Shown here piece after piece: positions 16,851 through 27,091 of a stretch of 64,000 nt of DNA. The notes beneath the pieces are model-generated. The model was not told the DNA's origin. It searched no databases and saw only the letters and a program-made list of their open reading frames with translations. This stretch comes from Streptomyces sedi (lineage in GTDB: Bacteria > Actinomycetota > Actinomycetes > Streptomycetales > Streptomycetaceae), in assembly GCF_006335015.1 (NCBI RefSeq), contig NZ_VDGT01000009.1, positions 181,022 through 245,021 on the forward strand, read 5' to 3'. Within the stretch, counting starts at the first letter, position 1; each line of letters begins with the position of its first letter. The translations under genes and the position numbers were made by a program.

Positions 16851-17960
16851 ATGAAACACACCAGCACGGACGGGGACACCGCGCCCCAGCCGCGCCGGAC
16901 CCGCGTCCGGGGGTGGCGACCGCTGGCGGCACTGCTGACGGTCTCCCTCGCCGGCCTCGGCCTCGCGACGCTGCCGGCGGCACAGGCCCAGCCGAGCGGC
17001 CAGAGCGCGGTCGCCGACGAGCCGGCGGAGGACCAGGTCCTGACCTGGACCGCCGACAACGACCTCGACAGCTACGAGACCGCGCCCGTCGAGGCGGTCG
17101 CCGGCCCGGCGACACTGGTCTTCGAGAACAGCGAGGCCACCGGCAACACCACGGGCATGGCCCACACGTTGACGTTCGACGTCTCCAACTCGGACTACAA
17201 CAACGACGTGCGGGTCAACCTGCTCGCCAACCCGAACGACGCCAAGGGCGGCAAGCACGAGATCGACGTCGAGCTGACCCCCGGCACCTACCGCTACTTC
17301 TGCACCATCCCCGGGCATCTCGCCATGCAGGGCACCCTGGTGGTGACCGAGGGAGACGACGGTGGCGGCGGCGAGGAGGACACCACCGCGCCGGAGGTCA
17401 CCCACGAGATCACCGGTGAGCAGAACGAGGACGGCGCCTACGTGGGCAGCGCGACCGTCGCACTCACCGCGACGGACGACGACTCCGGCGTGGAGAGCGT
17501 CGACTACGCGGTCGGCGCCACGGTGTTCCAGCCCTACGAGGAGCCCTTCGTCCTCGACGAGCCGGGCACCCACCGGGTGACATACCGCGCCACGGACGTG
17601 GCGGGCAACGTCTCCACCAGCCAGATGACCTACATCGACGTGGTGGAGGGACCGCCAGGCGAGGAGGACACCACCGCGCCCGAGGTCACCGCCGAGGTGA
17701 CGGGCGAACAGGACGCGGACGGCGCGTACGTGGCGATGGCCACGGTCGAACTCACCGCGACGGACGAGGAGTCCGGCGTGGCGAACGTCGAGTACGCGCT
17801 GGGCGACGGCGAGTTCACCGAGTACACGGACCCGTTCATGGTCCACGACCTCGGTGAGACCACCGTGACCTACCGCGCCACCGACGCGGCGGGCAACGTC
17901 TCGGAGGACGCCACGACGACCTTCACCGTCGTCGAGGGCGAGATGCCGTCCCACCACTGA
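16851..17960 (+). CDS. Secreted cupredoxin with two OmpL47/Ig-like repeats
   Basis: A 369-aa exported protein. A twin-arginine-like basic region and hydrophobic core (residues about 15-47, ending AAQA) form the signal. Residues 60-166 are a plastocyanin-like cupredoxin with a full type 1 copper site: His105 (MAHTLTF), Cys151, His156 and Met159 in CTIPGHLAM. After an acidic Gly-rich linker come two near-identical repeats of about 95 residues (VTYRATD.AGNVS), like OmpL47 or bacterial Ig domains, ending in SHH. The copper domain would carry single electrons. The repeats may bind cell-surface sugar or another protein. AGGAGG lies about 10 nt before the ATG, 34 nt after the ThuA-dehydrogenase stop, so it is co-transcribed with it. 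Confidence 0.88.
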   Translation: MKHTSTDGDTAPQPRRTRVRGWRPLAALLTVSLAGLGLATLPAAQAQPSGQSAVADEPAEDQVLTWTADNDLDSYETAPVEAVAGPATLVFENSEATGNTTGMAHTLTFDVSNSDYNNDVRVNLLANPNDAKGGKHEIDVELTPGTYRYFCTIPGHLAMQGTLVVTEGDDGGGGEEDTTAPEVTHEITGEQNEDGAYVGSATVALTATDDDSGVESVDYAVGATVFQPYEEPFVLDEPGTHRVTYRATDVAGNVSTSQMTYIDVVEGPPGEEDTTAPEVTAEVTGEQDADGAYVAMATVELTATDEESGVANVEYALGDGEFTEYTDPFMVHDLGETTVTYRATDAAGNVSEDATTTFTVVEGEMPSHH

Positions 17961-18004
17961 GTCGCCCCGGGGGCGCGGCCGACGACGCACCGGACCACCC
18001 GGGA

Positions 18005-18094
18005 CCGCAGCCGTCCGCGCCCCACCGCACGGCACGCACCCCGTTCCGCGCCCCGAGCCGCCCACCCGGCGGTGCGGGGCGCGGACGGCTGCGG
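18005..18094. terminator. Long-stem hairpin between convergent genes
   Basis: CCGCAGCCGTCCGCGCCCC at 18005-18023 is exactly complementary to 18076-18094, giving a 19-bp stem with a 52-nt loop. It sits between the cupredoxin stop and the amidase stop and is likely a bidirectional terminator. Confidence 0.65.
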
Positions 18095-18101
18095 TGCCGG
18101 G

Positions 18102-18974
18102 CTACACCCGCGGGACCCGCAGCCGGTCCCAACTGGTCTCGCCCGGGATGCCGTCGGCGTCGCCGCCGGAGTAGCCGAGCTTGCGCTGCCAGGCCGCGTA
18201 GGACTCCTGGTCGACCGCGGTCCACTCCGGCCCGGGGCCCACCTGGTAGCGCCCGCAGCCCTCGGCGACCAGGCGCTCGCCCATGGCGGTGATGATCGGG
18301 CTCTCGCGGCCGGGGGCGAAGAACGCGGCGCCGGGGAACGGCTCGTGGGTCGGCGAGCCGCCGCCACCGCCGCCGTCCGGGGGCTCACCCAGCCGCGCCC
18401 GGACGCGCTCCCGCATCGCGTCCATGGTGAAGCCCCGGGGGTCTATCTTGCCCGGCTGCCACTCCAGATGGCCGATGACCGAGCGGTGGTTCCAGCCGTG
18501 GGCGCGGCAGACGGCGGCGGCTGCCCGTTCGATGGCCAGCAGCTGCGCGTCCGGCCAGGGATCCTCGCCGTCGCCGAGGTTGACGCACTCGAAGCCGTAG
18601 AAGTGCGGGTTGCCGTCGGTGTCGGCCCGGTTGTCGGGCGGCAGCTCGCGCTCGGCGATCACGGCGTCCAGCACGTCGCCGTCGCCCGAGCCGGCGTGGT
18701 TGGCGCGACCGTGGCCGACGAGGTGCACCTCTCCGGCCTTGTCGATCACCCCGTGGCACAGCGGCCCCGGCAGGGTGGAGTGGCCGTCGTAGCACAGCCG
18801 GACCGAGGCGTCCGTGCCGCTGGTGACGGTGTGGTGGATCATCACGCCGTGCACGGGGGCCCAGGCCCCCTGCGCGTTGCGGTTGTGCGTGCGCCAGCTG
18901 CGGACCTCGTGCACGGTCAGACCCTCGTCGCGCAGGGCCTTCAGCAGCCGGTCGGCGCTCAGGGGAGTCGCCAT
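18102..18974 (-). CDS. N-acetylmuramoyl-L-alanine amidase (lysin-like)
   Basis: A 290-aa protein with an amidase_2/PGRP-type domain at residues about 35-190. It shows the zinc ligand pattern: HHTV near the start of the domain, HAG in the middle, and a final HLEWQPGKIDPRG segment. It would cleave the bond between muramic acid and L-alanine in peptidoglycan. The C-terminal 70 residues (YAAWQRKLGY, GIPGETSWDRL) resemble a peptidoglycan-binding repeat. No signal peptide is visible, which is common in phage endolysins and phage-derived lysins. No other phage genes are near. The ATG at 18974 has a strong AAGGAGG 7 nt upstream. Confidence 0.85.
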   Translation of the reverse strand: MATPLSADRLLKALRDEGLTVHEVRSWRTHNRNAQGAWAPVHGVMIHHTVTSGTDASVRLCYDGHSTLPGPLCHGVIDKAGEVHLVGHGRANHAGSGDGDVLDAVIAERELPPDNRADTDGNPHFYGFECVNLGDGEDPWPDAQLLAIERAAAAVCRAHGWNHRSVIGHLEWQPGKIDPRGFTMDAMRERVRARLGEPPDGGGGGGSPTHEPFPGAAFFAPGRESPIITAMGERLVAEGCGRYQVGPGPEWTAVDQESYAAWQRKLGYSGGDADGIPGETSWDRLRVPRV

Positions 18975-19143
18975 CGCGTGGCCTCCTTCGGTGGCGTGGG
19001 GGATGAACGGCGGCCGTGAGGACCGCGGGAGGTCCGGCCACCGCGCCGGACCGCCGGGGTGCCGCCTACCCGGGATCACGCCCGCCACCCGAACCACCCC
19101 CGAAACCACACCCGTTGCCCACACCCCTCGCCCACATCCGACG

Positions 19144-20357
19144 TCAGCGGGCCAGCGCGAGCACCTCGTTCTCGTGGCTCTCCAGCCGGTGCGGTCCCGG
19201 CTCCGCCGGGAGGAGCGCGCGGTCGCCGTGGACGGCGAGTCGGGAGCCGTCGGGGCGGACCAGCGCCGTGCCCTCGGCGTCCAGGGCGAGCAGTTCGTCG
19301 CCCAGCCGCAGCAGCAGCGGCGCCCTGGGCCCCGCCGAGACGGCGACGCGCCCGGCGGCCAGCGCCGCCAGCACCGCCTCGGGCGCCTCGTCCTCGGCCA
19401 GCACCCATGTCGTGGGCCGCCCGGGCAGCGCGTCGGCCCCCAGCCGGTGGAAGTCGCTGCCGCCGAGCGCCACGACGTCCGGCCGCCACGCCGCCGACCA
19501 GGCGAGCGGCGCGCCGAAGCGGCGGTCGCTCCAGCCGCTGTGCCAGACCTCCACATGGCGCGGCCGGTCGGTGAGCGCGTTGCGCCAGGCGCAGTCGGTG
19601 GCCACCGGGTGGTTGATCGAGAACAGCCCGCCGTGGCGCCTGGCGTGGGCCAGCCAGTGGTCGGCGGGGCGCCGGAAGTCGACCCAGCCGACATCGCCGA
19701 TGACGTTGGCGTGCCCGGTGTCCGTGGTGACCTCCTGCCCGGGCAGCAGCGCGATGCCGTAGCGGGCGCCCAGGCCCGGGAGGTGCGGGTGGTGGCTGAC
19801 GGTGTTGTGGTCGGTGACGGCGAGGAAGTCCAGCCCCTGGGCGGCGGCCAGCGCCGCCAGTTCGGCGGGGGTGAGCGCGCCGTCGCTGTGCACGGTGTGG
19901 CTGTGGCAGTCGCCGGCCAGCCAGCGCAGCCCGTCGACCCCGGGCAGCGGCCGGCGGTCGGGCCGTCGCGGCACGGGCGGGTCGGCCGGGGCGTCGGGCG
20001 GGGCCGTGCGGCGGCCGGTGGTGGTGATCCGCACCTGGTACTCCAGGCCGGTGGGCGGCACCCGGTGCAGCCGCAGCAGCACCCGCCACTCCCCCGGTTC
20101 GGGCTCGCCCGGCAGATAGCCGGGGGTGGCCCAGCCGACGGCGACGGTGTAGTGGTCGCGGGCTCCGCCCGACCAGCCCCGGTAGCCGGCGGGGCCGAGG
20201 CAGCCGAGGTCGAGCACCCCGGCCTCGCGTTCGTAGGACAGTTCGACGGTCAGCGCGGCCGTGCCGGGCGGCACGTCGAACGGCAGCTCGCGCAGGGGCT
20301 GTTCGAGCCGGTCGGCGAGGGTCCAGCGCCCCCGGTGGACGGTGTCGGTCGCGGGTG

Positions 20358-20361
<4 letters not shown>
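19144..20361 (-). CDS. PHP-domain metal-dependent phosphoesterase (CehA/McbA type)
   Basis: A 405-aa protein. Residues 1-140 form a beta-rich N-terminal domain of unknown role. Residues 147-345 are a PHP metallohydrolase domain with its ordered metal motifs: DCHSHTVHSDG (His153, His155), TDHN (184-187), a conserved Glu in PGQEV (Glu210), NHP (250-252), and GSDFH (301-305). PHP enzymes hydrolyse phosphate esters with two or three bound metal ions. It is last in a sugar-type ABC operon and overlaps the ATPase gene by ATGA, so it probably processes the imported substrate. A glycerophosphodiester or phospho-sugar would fit. No signal peptide is seen, so it acts in the cytoplasm. Confidence 0.82.
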
Positions 20362-21460
<1,099 letters not shown>

Positions 21461-21461
<1 letters not shown>

Positions 21462-22345
21462 CAGCGTTTGATCCCTCCGTGGAACCGGAAGCCGTAGCGG
21501 GAGCTGACCAGCAGGAACATCAGCACCACCGGCACCGAGTAGAGCAGCGAGAAGGTGGAGATCAGGGCCAGGTCGGGCTGGCCGCCCTCGGTGTAGAAGG
21601 TGTACATCACGACGGCCGCCGGCGACTTCTCGGGGGAGCGCAGCAGCAGGAACGGGATGAGGAAGTTGCCCCAGACCTGTGCGACGGACCAGACGGCGAT
21701 GGTGGCCAGCCCCGGCCTGACCAGTGGTACGACCACGTGCCGCATCACCTGGAGCGGGGAGGCGCCGAAGACCTGCGCGGACTCCTCGTAGGAGCGGGGC
21801 GTGCCGTCCATGAAGTCCTTGAGGATGAAGACGGCCGACGGCAGCAGCCCGCCGGACAGCACCAGGATCACGCCCAACTGGGAGTCGATGAGGTCGAGTT
21901 CGAAGGCCAGGTTGAACAGCGGCACCATGGCGGCGGTGCCGGTGACGATGGAGGAGAGCAGCAGCAGGGCGTAGAGCAGCGCGTCGCGGCCCGGCAGCCG
22001 GACCCGGCTGAGCGCGTAGGCGGCGAGCGCCGCGCAGACCACCACCAGGACGCCGGTGCCCGCCGCCAGCACGGCCGAGTTGCCGAGGGAGCGCATCGCG
22101 TACCGGTTGTCCAGCAGCGTCTCGAAGTTGGCGAGGGTGAACGAGGGCAGCGAGGCGGTGACGGAGGGGGTGTCGTCGAAGGGGGCGCTGGCGAGCCAGA
22201 GCAGCGGCACGGTGAAGAACGCGAGGACCAGCGAGCAGAAGGTGTAGAAGCCGACGGTGGCCAGCAGCCGGCGGGCGCCGTCGAGCCCCGCCGCGTGCCG
22301 GTCGGCGGCGGTTGTCTCCGGGTCCGCCCCGGGCGGGGCCGTCAT
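21461..22345 (-). CDS. Carbohydrate ABC transporter permease (MalG/UgpE type)
   Basis: A 294-aa inner-membrane permease with six predicted helices and the EAA loop that contacts the ATPase (YEESAQVFGASPLQVMRHVVVPL). It pairs with the permease encoded at 22342. The ATG at 22345 overlaps the upstream stop in ATGA. A longer in-frame upstream extension exists but overlaps the preceding permease completely and is not coding. Similar second permeases belong to maltose, glycerol-3-phosphate and oligosaccharide importers, so the solute is not decided by sequence. Confidence 0.92.
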
Positions 22346-23277
22346 CGGTCCACGTCCTTCCGCCGGCGCAGCAGCCGGGCGTAGACCACGGCGATCACCA
22401 GGTTGATCAGCAGCATCAGCACCGAGATGGCGGCGCCGAAGCCGAGTTCGCCGCCGAAGAGCGCGGTCTCGTAGATGAAGACCGGCATGATCTCGGTGCG
22501 GTCCTCCGGCCCGCCGCCGGTCAGCAGGAACGGCGTGAAGTCGTTGAACGTCCACAGGCTGATCAGCAGCAGGTTGGTCAGCACATGCCCCCGGATGCGG
22601 GGGAAGACCACGTCTCTCAGCTGCTGCCAGGAGGAGGCTCCGGCCAGCCGCGCGGTCTCCAGCTGGGAGGGCGGCACGTTCCCCAGGGCTGCGGCGTAGA
22701 GCATCATCGAGAACGCGGTGCCGCGCCAGATGTTGAAGACGATCAGCGAGAGCATCGGGTGCTCCAGCAGCCAGGCGGTGCCGGGGGTGGAGAGCAGCGC
22801 GTTGAGGGTGCCGTCGTCGCGGTCGAGCAGCGCGATCCACAGGAACGCGATCACGCTGCTCGGCAGGATCCACGCCAGCAGCACCATGGCCTCGATCAGC
22901 CGGCGCCCGAAGCCGCGCCGGTCGCGCAGCACCCAGGCGATGGCGAAGCCGAGCCCCGCCTGCCCGATGACGGCGGAGCCGAGGACGAACTGGAGGGTCA
23001 GGCCGAGGGAGTTGGTGAAGCCGTCGTCGTCCAGGGCGCGTTCGACGTTCTCCGCGCCGACGAACTGGGGGTCGACGGCGGCCAGTCCGGTGAGCCGGTA
23101 GTCGGTGGCGCCCAGGTAGATCGTCCAGAGCGCGGGGAAGACCAGGAAGGCGGCGATCAGCAGCAGCGCCGGGACGACGAACGCGGTCGCGCCGAGCCGG
23201 CCGAGGCCGGCCGCGTCGCGCTCGCGCGGCGCCGCCCCGGCCGGCGGCCCGCCCGGCTCAGGGGGCGATGTCGCCAT
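22342..23277 (-). CDS. Carbohydrate ABC transporter permease (MalF/UgpA type)
   Basis: A 311-aa permease with six membrane helices and the EAA motif in its last cytoplasmic loop (ETARLAGASSWQQLRDVVFP). The N-terminal 30 residues are Pro/Gly/Ala-rich and polar. The ATG at 23277 overlaps the substrate-binding gene by 20 nt and the gene ends in an ATGA overlap with the second permease, so the operon is tightly coupled. Confidence 0.92.
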   Translation of the reverse strand: MATSPPEPGGPPAGAAPRERDAAGLGRLGATAFVVPALLLIAAFLVFPALWTIYLGATDYRLTGLAAVDPQFVGAENVERALDDDGFTNSLGLTLQFVLGSAVIGQAGLGFAIAWVLRDRRGFGRRLIEAMVLLAWILPSSVIAFLWIALLDRDDGTLNALLSTPGTAWLLEHPMLSLIVFNIWRGTAFSMMLYAAALGNVPPSQLETARLAGASSWQQLRDVVFPRIRGHVLTNLLLISLWTFNDFTPFLLTGGGPEDRTEIMPVFIYETALFGGELGFGAAISVLMLLINLVIAVVYARLLRRRKDVDR

Positions 23278-24637
23278 CCACGACCTCCTCCAGCCCCTCC
23301 CGGTAGTCGGCGGCGGCCTCCGCCGGGTCCCCGCCGGCGACGACGGCCGCGGTGGCCTCCTGGAGGAGGACGGAGACCCGCGGGTAGACGTCGAGGGCCG
23401 GCCGGTAGGAGGTGAGCGGCAGCACCCGTTCGTTGACGAAGGTCAGCATCGGGTCGTCGCCGAGCAGCGCCTCGTTGACGTCGGCGCGGGCGGTGATCCT
23501 GGGGTCGTCGCCGACGAGGGCGGTGACCGCCTCGGCCGAGTGCATGAAGGCCAGCAACTCCCAGGCGAGGTCGGAGTGGTCACCCGCCGGGTTGACCACC
23601 CGGACGTTGCCGCCCGAGGTGGAGACGTGGTCGGAGCCGCCGAGCCCCGCGCCGGGCTCGGCGGCGGGGATCAGGGCGTAGCCGACGTTCTCGTCGCGGT
23701 CCTCCATGGGGGCGACGCCGCCGGCGGGGTTGACCACGGAACGCCAGAAGTAGTCGCTCTCCAGCAGGATCCCGATCTTGCCGGCGGCGAACTCCTCGAA
23801 GGACTTGTCGCGGCCCTGGGTCTCCTGCTGGAGCTGCCGGTCGCCGAGGCCGGCCCCGTAGATCTCCGCGTAGAGGCCGAGGACCCGTTCCAGGCCGGCG
23901 CTGTCGCCGGTCCAGCCTGCGCCCTCGGTGTGGATCTCCTCGCCCGCGCCGGCGAGCAGCGGCAGCACGCCCTGCATGGTGGTGGCCTCGCCCATGGCGG
24001 TGCCGGCGTTGAGCTGGATCGGGGTGACGCCGTCCAGGGCCGCCAGGACCTCGGCGGCCTCGACGATCTCGTCCCAGGAGGCGGGTTGCCAGTCGGCGGG
24101 GAGCCCGGCCTCGGCGAAGAGCTGGCGGTTGAAGTAGAGGACCCGGCCGTCGGTGCCGGCGGGGATCCCGTGCCGCGCGCCGTCGAAGGTGGCGAGCGCC
24201 TGGACGGCTTCGGGGATCTGCTCCCAGCCCTCCCAGGCGGCGTAGTCGGGGTCGGTGCGCTCCAGCGGTTCGACGTAGCCGGCCTGGGCGAACTCGCCCA
24301 GCCAGATGCCGTCCAGGGTGTACAGGTCGGGTCCCGCGCCGGACTGGAGGTCGAGGGCCAGCCGGGACTTGTACTGTTCGTCGTCGACGCCGCTGGGTTC
24401 GAAGGTGACGTCGACCTCGACGCCGGCCGCCGCCCGCTCCTCCTCGAACCGCGGGATGACCCACTGCTCGATCCAGTCGGCCTCGACCGCGTTCTTGCCG
24501 CCGGCGATGGCGTTCATGCTGATGGTCAGTTCGATGGCGCCCGAGTCGCCGTCCCCGCCGGAGCCGCAGGCCGCGACCGTTCCCGACAGGGCGAGCGCAC
24601 CGGTCAGTGCGACGAGCCTTCTGGTCAGCACTCGCAT
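23258..24637 (-). CDS. ABC transporter sugar-binding lipoprotein
   Basis: A 459-aa extracytoplasmic binding protein of the family-1 (UgpB/MalE-like) type. The N-terminus has basic residues, a hydrophobic core and a lipobox ending TVAAC, followed by a GSGGDGDSG linker. Landmark segments include the TLDGIWLGEFAQAG ligand-site region and YFNRQLFAEAGLP. It delivers solute to the two permeases downstream. The ATG at 24637 follows GAGGGG by about 9 nt. It is the first gene of a five-gene operon (binding protein, two permeases, ATPase, PHP hydrolase). Confidence 0.92.
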   Translation of the reverse strand: MRVLTRRLVALTGALALSGTVAACGSGGDGDSGAIELTISMNAIAGGKNAVEADWIEQWVIPRFEEERAAAGVEVDVTFEPSGVDDEQYKSRLALDLQSGAGPDLYTLDGIWLGEFAQAGYVEPLERTDPDYAAWEGWEQIPEAVQALATFDGARHGIPAGTDGRVLYFNRQLFAEAGLPADWQPASWDEIVEAAEVLAALDGVTPIQLNAGTAMGEATTMQGVLPLLAGAGEEIHTEGAGWTGDSAGLERVLGLYAEIYGAGLGDRQLQQETQGRDKSFEEFAAGKIGILLESDYFWRSVVNPAGGVAPMEDRDENVGYALIPAAEPGAGLGGSDHVSTSGGNVRVVNPAGDHSDLAWELLAFMHSAEAVTALVGDDPRITARADVNEALLGDDPMLTFVNERVLPLTSYRPALDVYPRVSVLLQEATAAVVAGGDPAEAAADYREGLEEVVDGDIAP

Positions 24638-24943
24638 TGAGTCATCCCCTCGTGAGGTTCGCTCCGGGAGAGTGACACAGCGCACTGGGGAAGAGAAGAG
24701 TCCGTTGTCCCAACTTTCGCCCTCTTCCCCGGAGTTACGCCTTCACCACGCCGGACCCGCCCCGGGTGACCGTCAGTGCCCGCGCGGGGGCGTGCGAAAC
24801 GGCGTGAACCGGCTCCCGGGGCGGGAGTGCCCCGGCCGGCCGCGGGGGAGGAATCGGGTGGGCGCGGGGCGGGCGAGGGCGACCGGACCGCGCCGTGTCC
24901 GTTCCGGTGCGACTGGTGCACGGTGTCCCGCGGAGGCGGTCGG
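24638..24943. other. 306-bp divergent intergenic region
   Basis: It lies between the sugar-ABC operon and the P450 gene and must hold both promoters. The only clear symmetry is GTTG-TCC-CAAC at 24704-24714, a short inverted repeat that could be part of an operator. No convincing -35/-10 pair, RNA gene or ORF was found. Confidence 0.5.
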
Positions 24944-26173
24944 ATGAGCGAGTCCACACCCCTGTCCCTCGACCCGACGGGGGGCGCGCGCCGCGCCGAG
25001 GAGGCCGCCCTGCACGCCGGCGGCGCCGCCGTGCGGGCCGACCTGGTGGGCGTCACCGTCTGGGCGGTCAACGACCCCGACCTGCTGCGGCGGTTGCTCA
25101 CCGACCCCCGGGTCTCCAAGGACCCGCACCGGCACTGGCCGGAGTTCCCCGAGCGGGTGGTGGGCCGCTGGCCGCTGGACCTGTGGGTGAACGGGCAGAA
25201 CATGTTCACGGCCTACGGCTCCGAGCACCGCAGGCTGCGTCGACTGATCAGCCCGGCGTTCAACCCGCGCCGGGTCAACGCGCTGCTGCCGCGCGTGGAG
25301 GCGATCACCGCGGAGCTGGTGGACGCGATCGCCGCCGTCGCGCCCGGCGTCCCGGTGGATCTGCGGGCGGCGCTGGCGGAACCGGTTCCGGTGCGGGTGA
25401 TCAGCGAACTGGTCGGCGTGCCCGAGGAGATGGCGGACGACTTCCGCCGCGTGGTGCGCACCGTCTTCGACACCTCCGTCCCCCTGGAACGGGCCCAGGC
25501 CAACCACGCGGAGTACTCCGCGCTGCTCGGCACGTTGGCGGCCCGCCGGAGGGCCGAGCCCGGCGACGACCTGACCTCGGCGCTGATCGAGGCGAGGGAC
25601 GAGGAGGGCGACGGCTCCCGGCTCTCCGAGGGCGAGCTGACCAGCACCCTGATGCTGGTGGTCAGCGCCGGCTACGAGACCACGACCAACCTGCTGGACC
25701 AGGCGGTCACCGCGCTGCTCACCCACCCCGAGCAGCGGGAACTGGTCCGCTCCGGCGGGGTTCCCTGGGGCGAGGTCATCGAGGAGGCGCTGCGGTACGA
25801 GGCGCCGGTGAGCCATCTGCCGCTGCGGTACGCCGTCTCGGACATCGAGCTGCCCGACGGTGGGCTGATCCGGGCCGGCGAGACGATCCTCGCTTCCTAC
25901 GGCGCGGCCGGCCGGCACCCCCGGGTGCACGGCGAGACGGCGGGCGACTTCAACATCTCACGGGTCAACAAGGAGCACCTGTCCTTCGGCCACGGCCCGC
26001 ACTTCTGCCTGGGCGCGCCGCTGGCCAGGGCGGAGGCGGCGGTGGCGCTGCCGGCGCTCTTCGACCGCTTCCCCGGCATCAGGCTCGCCGTCGCGCCGGA
26101 GGCGCTGCGCCCCGTGCGCAGCCTCGTCTCCAACGGCCATGTGGAGCTGCCGGTCCTGCCGCACGGGCGTTGA
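24944..26173 (+). CDS. Cytochrome P450
   Basis: A 409-aa soluble bacterial class I P450. The I-helix oxygen-activation motif AGYETTTN lies at residues about 243-250, the K-helix ExxR is in EEALRYE (about 284), and the heme-binding loop FGHGPHFCLG begins at residue 348, with Cys355 as the axial ligand. It would hydroxylate or epoxidise a small molecule using electrons from a ferredoxin. No ferredoxin, ferredoxin reductase or biosynthetic gene is adjacent, so its partner is encoded elsewhere. CGGAGG 7 nt before the ATG fixes the start. Substrate unknown. Confidence 0.93.
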   Translation: MSESTPLSLDPTGGARRAEEAALHAGGAAVRADLVGVTVWAVNDPDLLRRLLTDPRVSKDPHRHWPEFPERVVGRWPLDLWVNGQNMFTAYGSEHRRLRRLISPAFNPRRVNALLPRVEAITAELVDAIAAVAPGVPVDLRAALAEPVPVRVISELVGVPEEMADDFRRVVRTVFDTSVPLERAQANHAEYSALLGTLAARRRAEPGDDLTSALIEARDEEGDGSRLSEGELTSTLMLVVSAGYETTTNLLDQAVTALLTHPEQRELVRSGGVPWGEVIEEALRYEAPVSHLPLRYAVSDIELPDGGLIRAGETILASYGAAGRHPRVHGETAGDFNISRVNKEHLSFGHGPHFCLGAPLARAEAAVALPALFDRFPGIRLAVAPEALRPVRSLVSNGHVELPVLPHGR

Positions 26174-26248
26174 CGGTCCCGGAAGGCGGGGTGCGACAGC
26201 CGTGGCGGGCGGTCGCGGCGGGTCCGCGGCAGGGCGGGCCGGGGGCGG

Positions 26249-27091
26249 CTATCCCCGCACGCGGTCCCGGTGGGCCGCCGCGTGCGGTACCACCATCGGC
26301 GTCGAGGTCCGCGGGTCGGGGACGATGTCGCAGGGCAGCCCGAAGACCTCGCCGACCAGCCCGGCGGTGAGCACCTCGGCCGGCGGGCCCTCGGCGACGA
26401 CCCGCCCCTCGTGCATCACCACCAGGTGGCTGGCGAACCTGGCCGCCTGGTTGAGGTCGTGCAGCACCGCCACGATGGTGCGCCCCTCGCGGTGCAACTC
26501 CGCGCACAGTTCCAGCAGTTCGTACTGGTGGGCGATGTCGAGGAACGTGGTGGGCTCGTCGAGCAGCAGCAGCTCGGTCTGCTGGGCGAGGACCATCGCG
26601 ATCCAGACCCGCTGCCGCTGCCCGCCGGACAGCTCGCCGACCCGCGCCTCGGCCAGCTCGGTGAGGCCGGTGCGCTCCAGCGCGAAGGCGATCGCGGTGT
26701 CGTCCTCGGGCGACCACTGCCGCAGCAGCGTGTGGTGCGGGTACCGGCCGCGCCGCACCAGGCCGCGCACGCTGATGCCCTCCGGCGCCAGCGGGCTCTG
26801 CGGCAGCAGCGCGACCTCGCGGGCCACCGCCCGGCCCCGGTAGGCGCGCAGGTCGGTGCCGTTGAGCAGGATGGTGCCCGCGTCGGGCTTGATGGCCCTG
26901 GCCAACGCCTTGACCAGCGTGGACTTTCCGCAGCCGTTGGGGCCGATGATCATCGTCAGCCCGCCGTGCGGCAGGTCCAGGCTCAGCTCGCGCACCACGG
27001 GCACGCCCCCGTAGGAGAGCGTCACCCCCCGCGCGCTCAGCCCCTTGCCCGTCGCCTCCGCCGGCGCTCCGGTCCGCTCGTCGCTGGTCAC
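26249..27091 (-). CDS. Iron-siderophore ABC transporter ATP-binding protein (FecE/FepC type)
   Basis: An ABC ATPase of about 280 aa with Walker A GPNGCGKST, signature LSGGQRQR, Walker B LLLLDEPTTFLDIAHQ and H-loop VAVLHDLNQAARF, all typical of the iron-siderophore/B12 class. The GTG at 27091 is preferred because it forms GTGA with the upstream permease stop and has GGAAGGGA upstream. An ATG at 27109 would add six residues but has no proper spacing. It is last in a four-gene operon with a binding protein and two FecCD permeases. Confidence 0.92.
   Translation of the reverse strand: MTSDERTGAPAEATGKGLSARGVTLSYGGVPVVRELSLDLPHGGLTMIIGPNGCGKSTLVKALARAIKPDAGTILLNGTDLRAYRGRAVAREVALLPQSPLAPEGISVRGLVRRGRYPHHTLLRQWSPEDDTAIAFALERTGLTELAEARVGELSGGQRQRVWIAMVLAQQTELLLLDEPTTFLDIAHQYELLELCAELHREGRTIVAVLHDLNQAARFASHLVVMHEGRVVAEGPPAEVLTAGLVGEVFGLPCDIVPDPRTSTPMVVPHAAAHRDRVRG

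Noticed and set aside
18102..18974. Prophage remnant around the amidase
   Set aside because: The amidase is lysin-like, but no holin, capsid, integrase or attachment site lies nearby.
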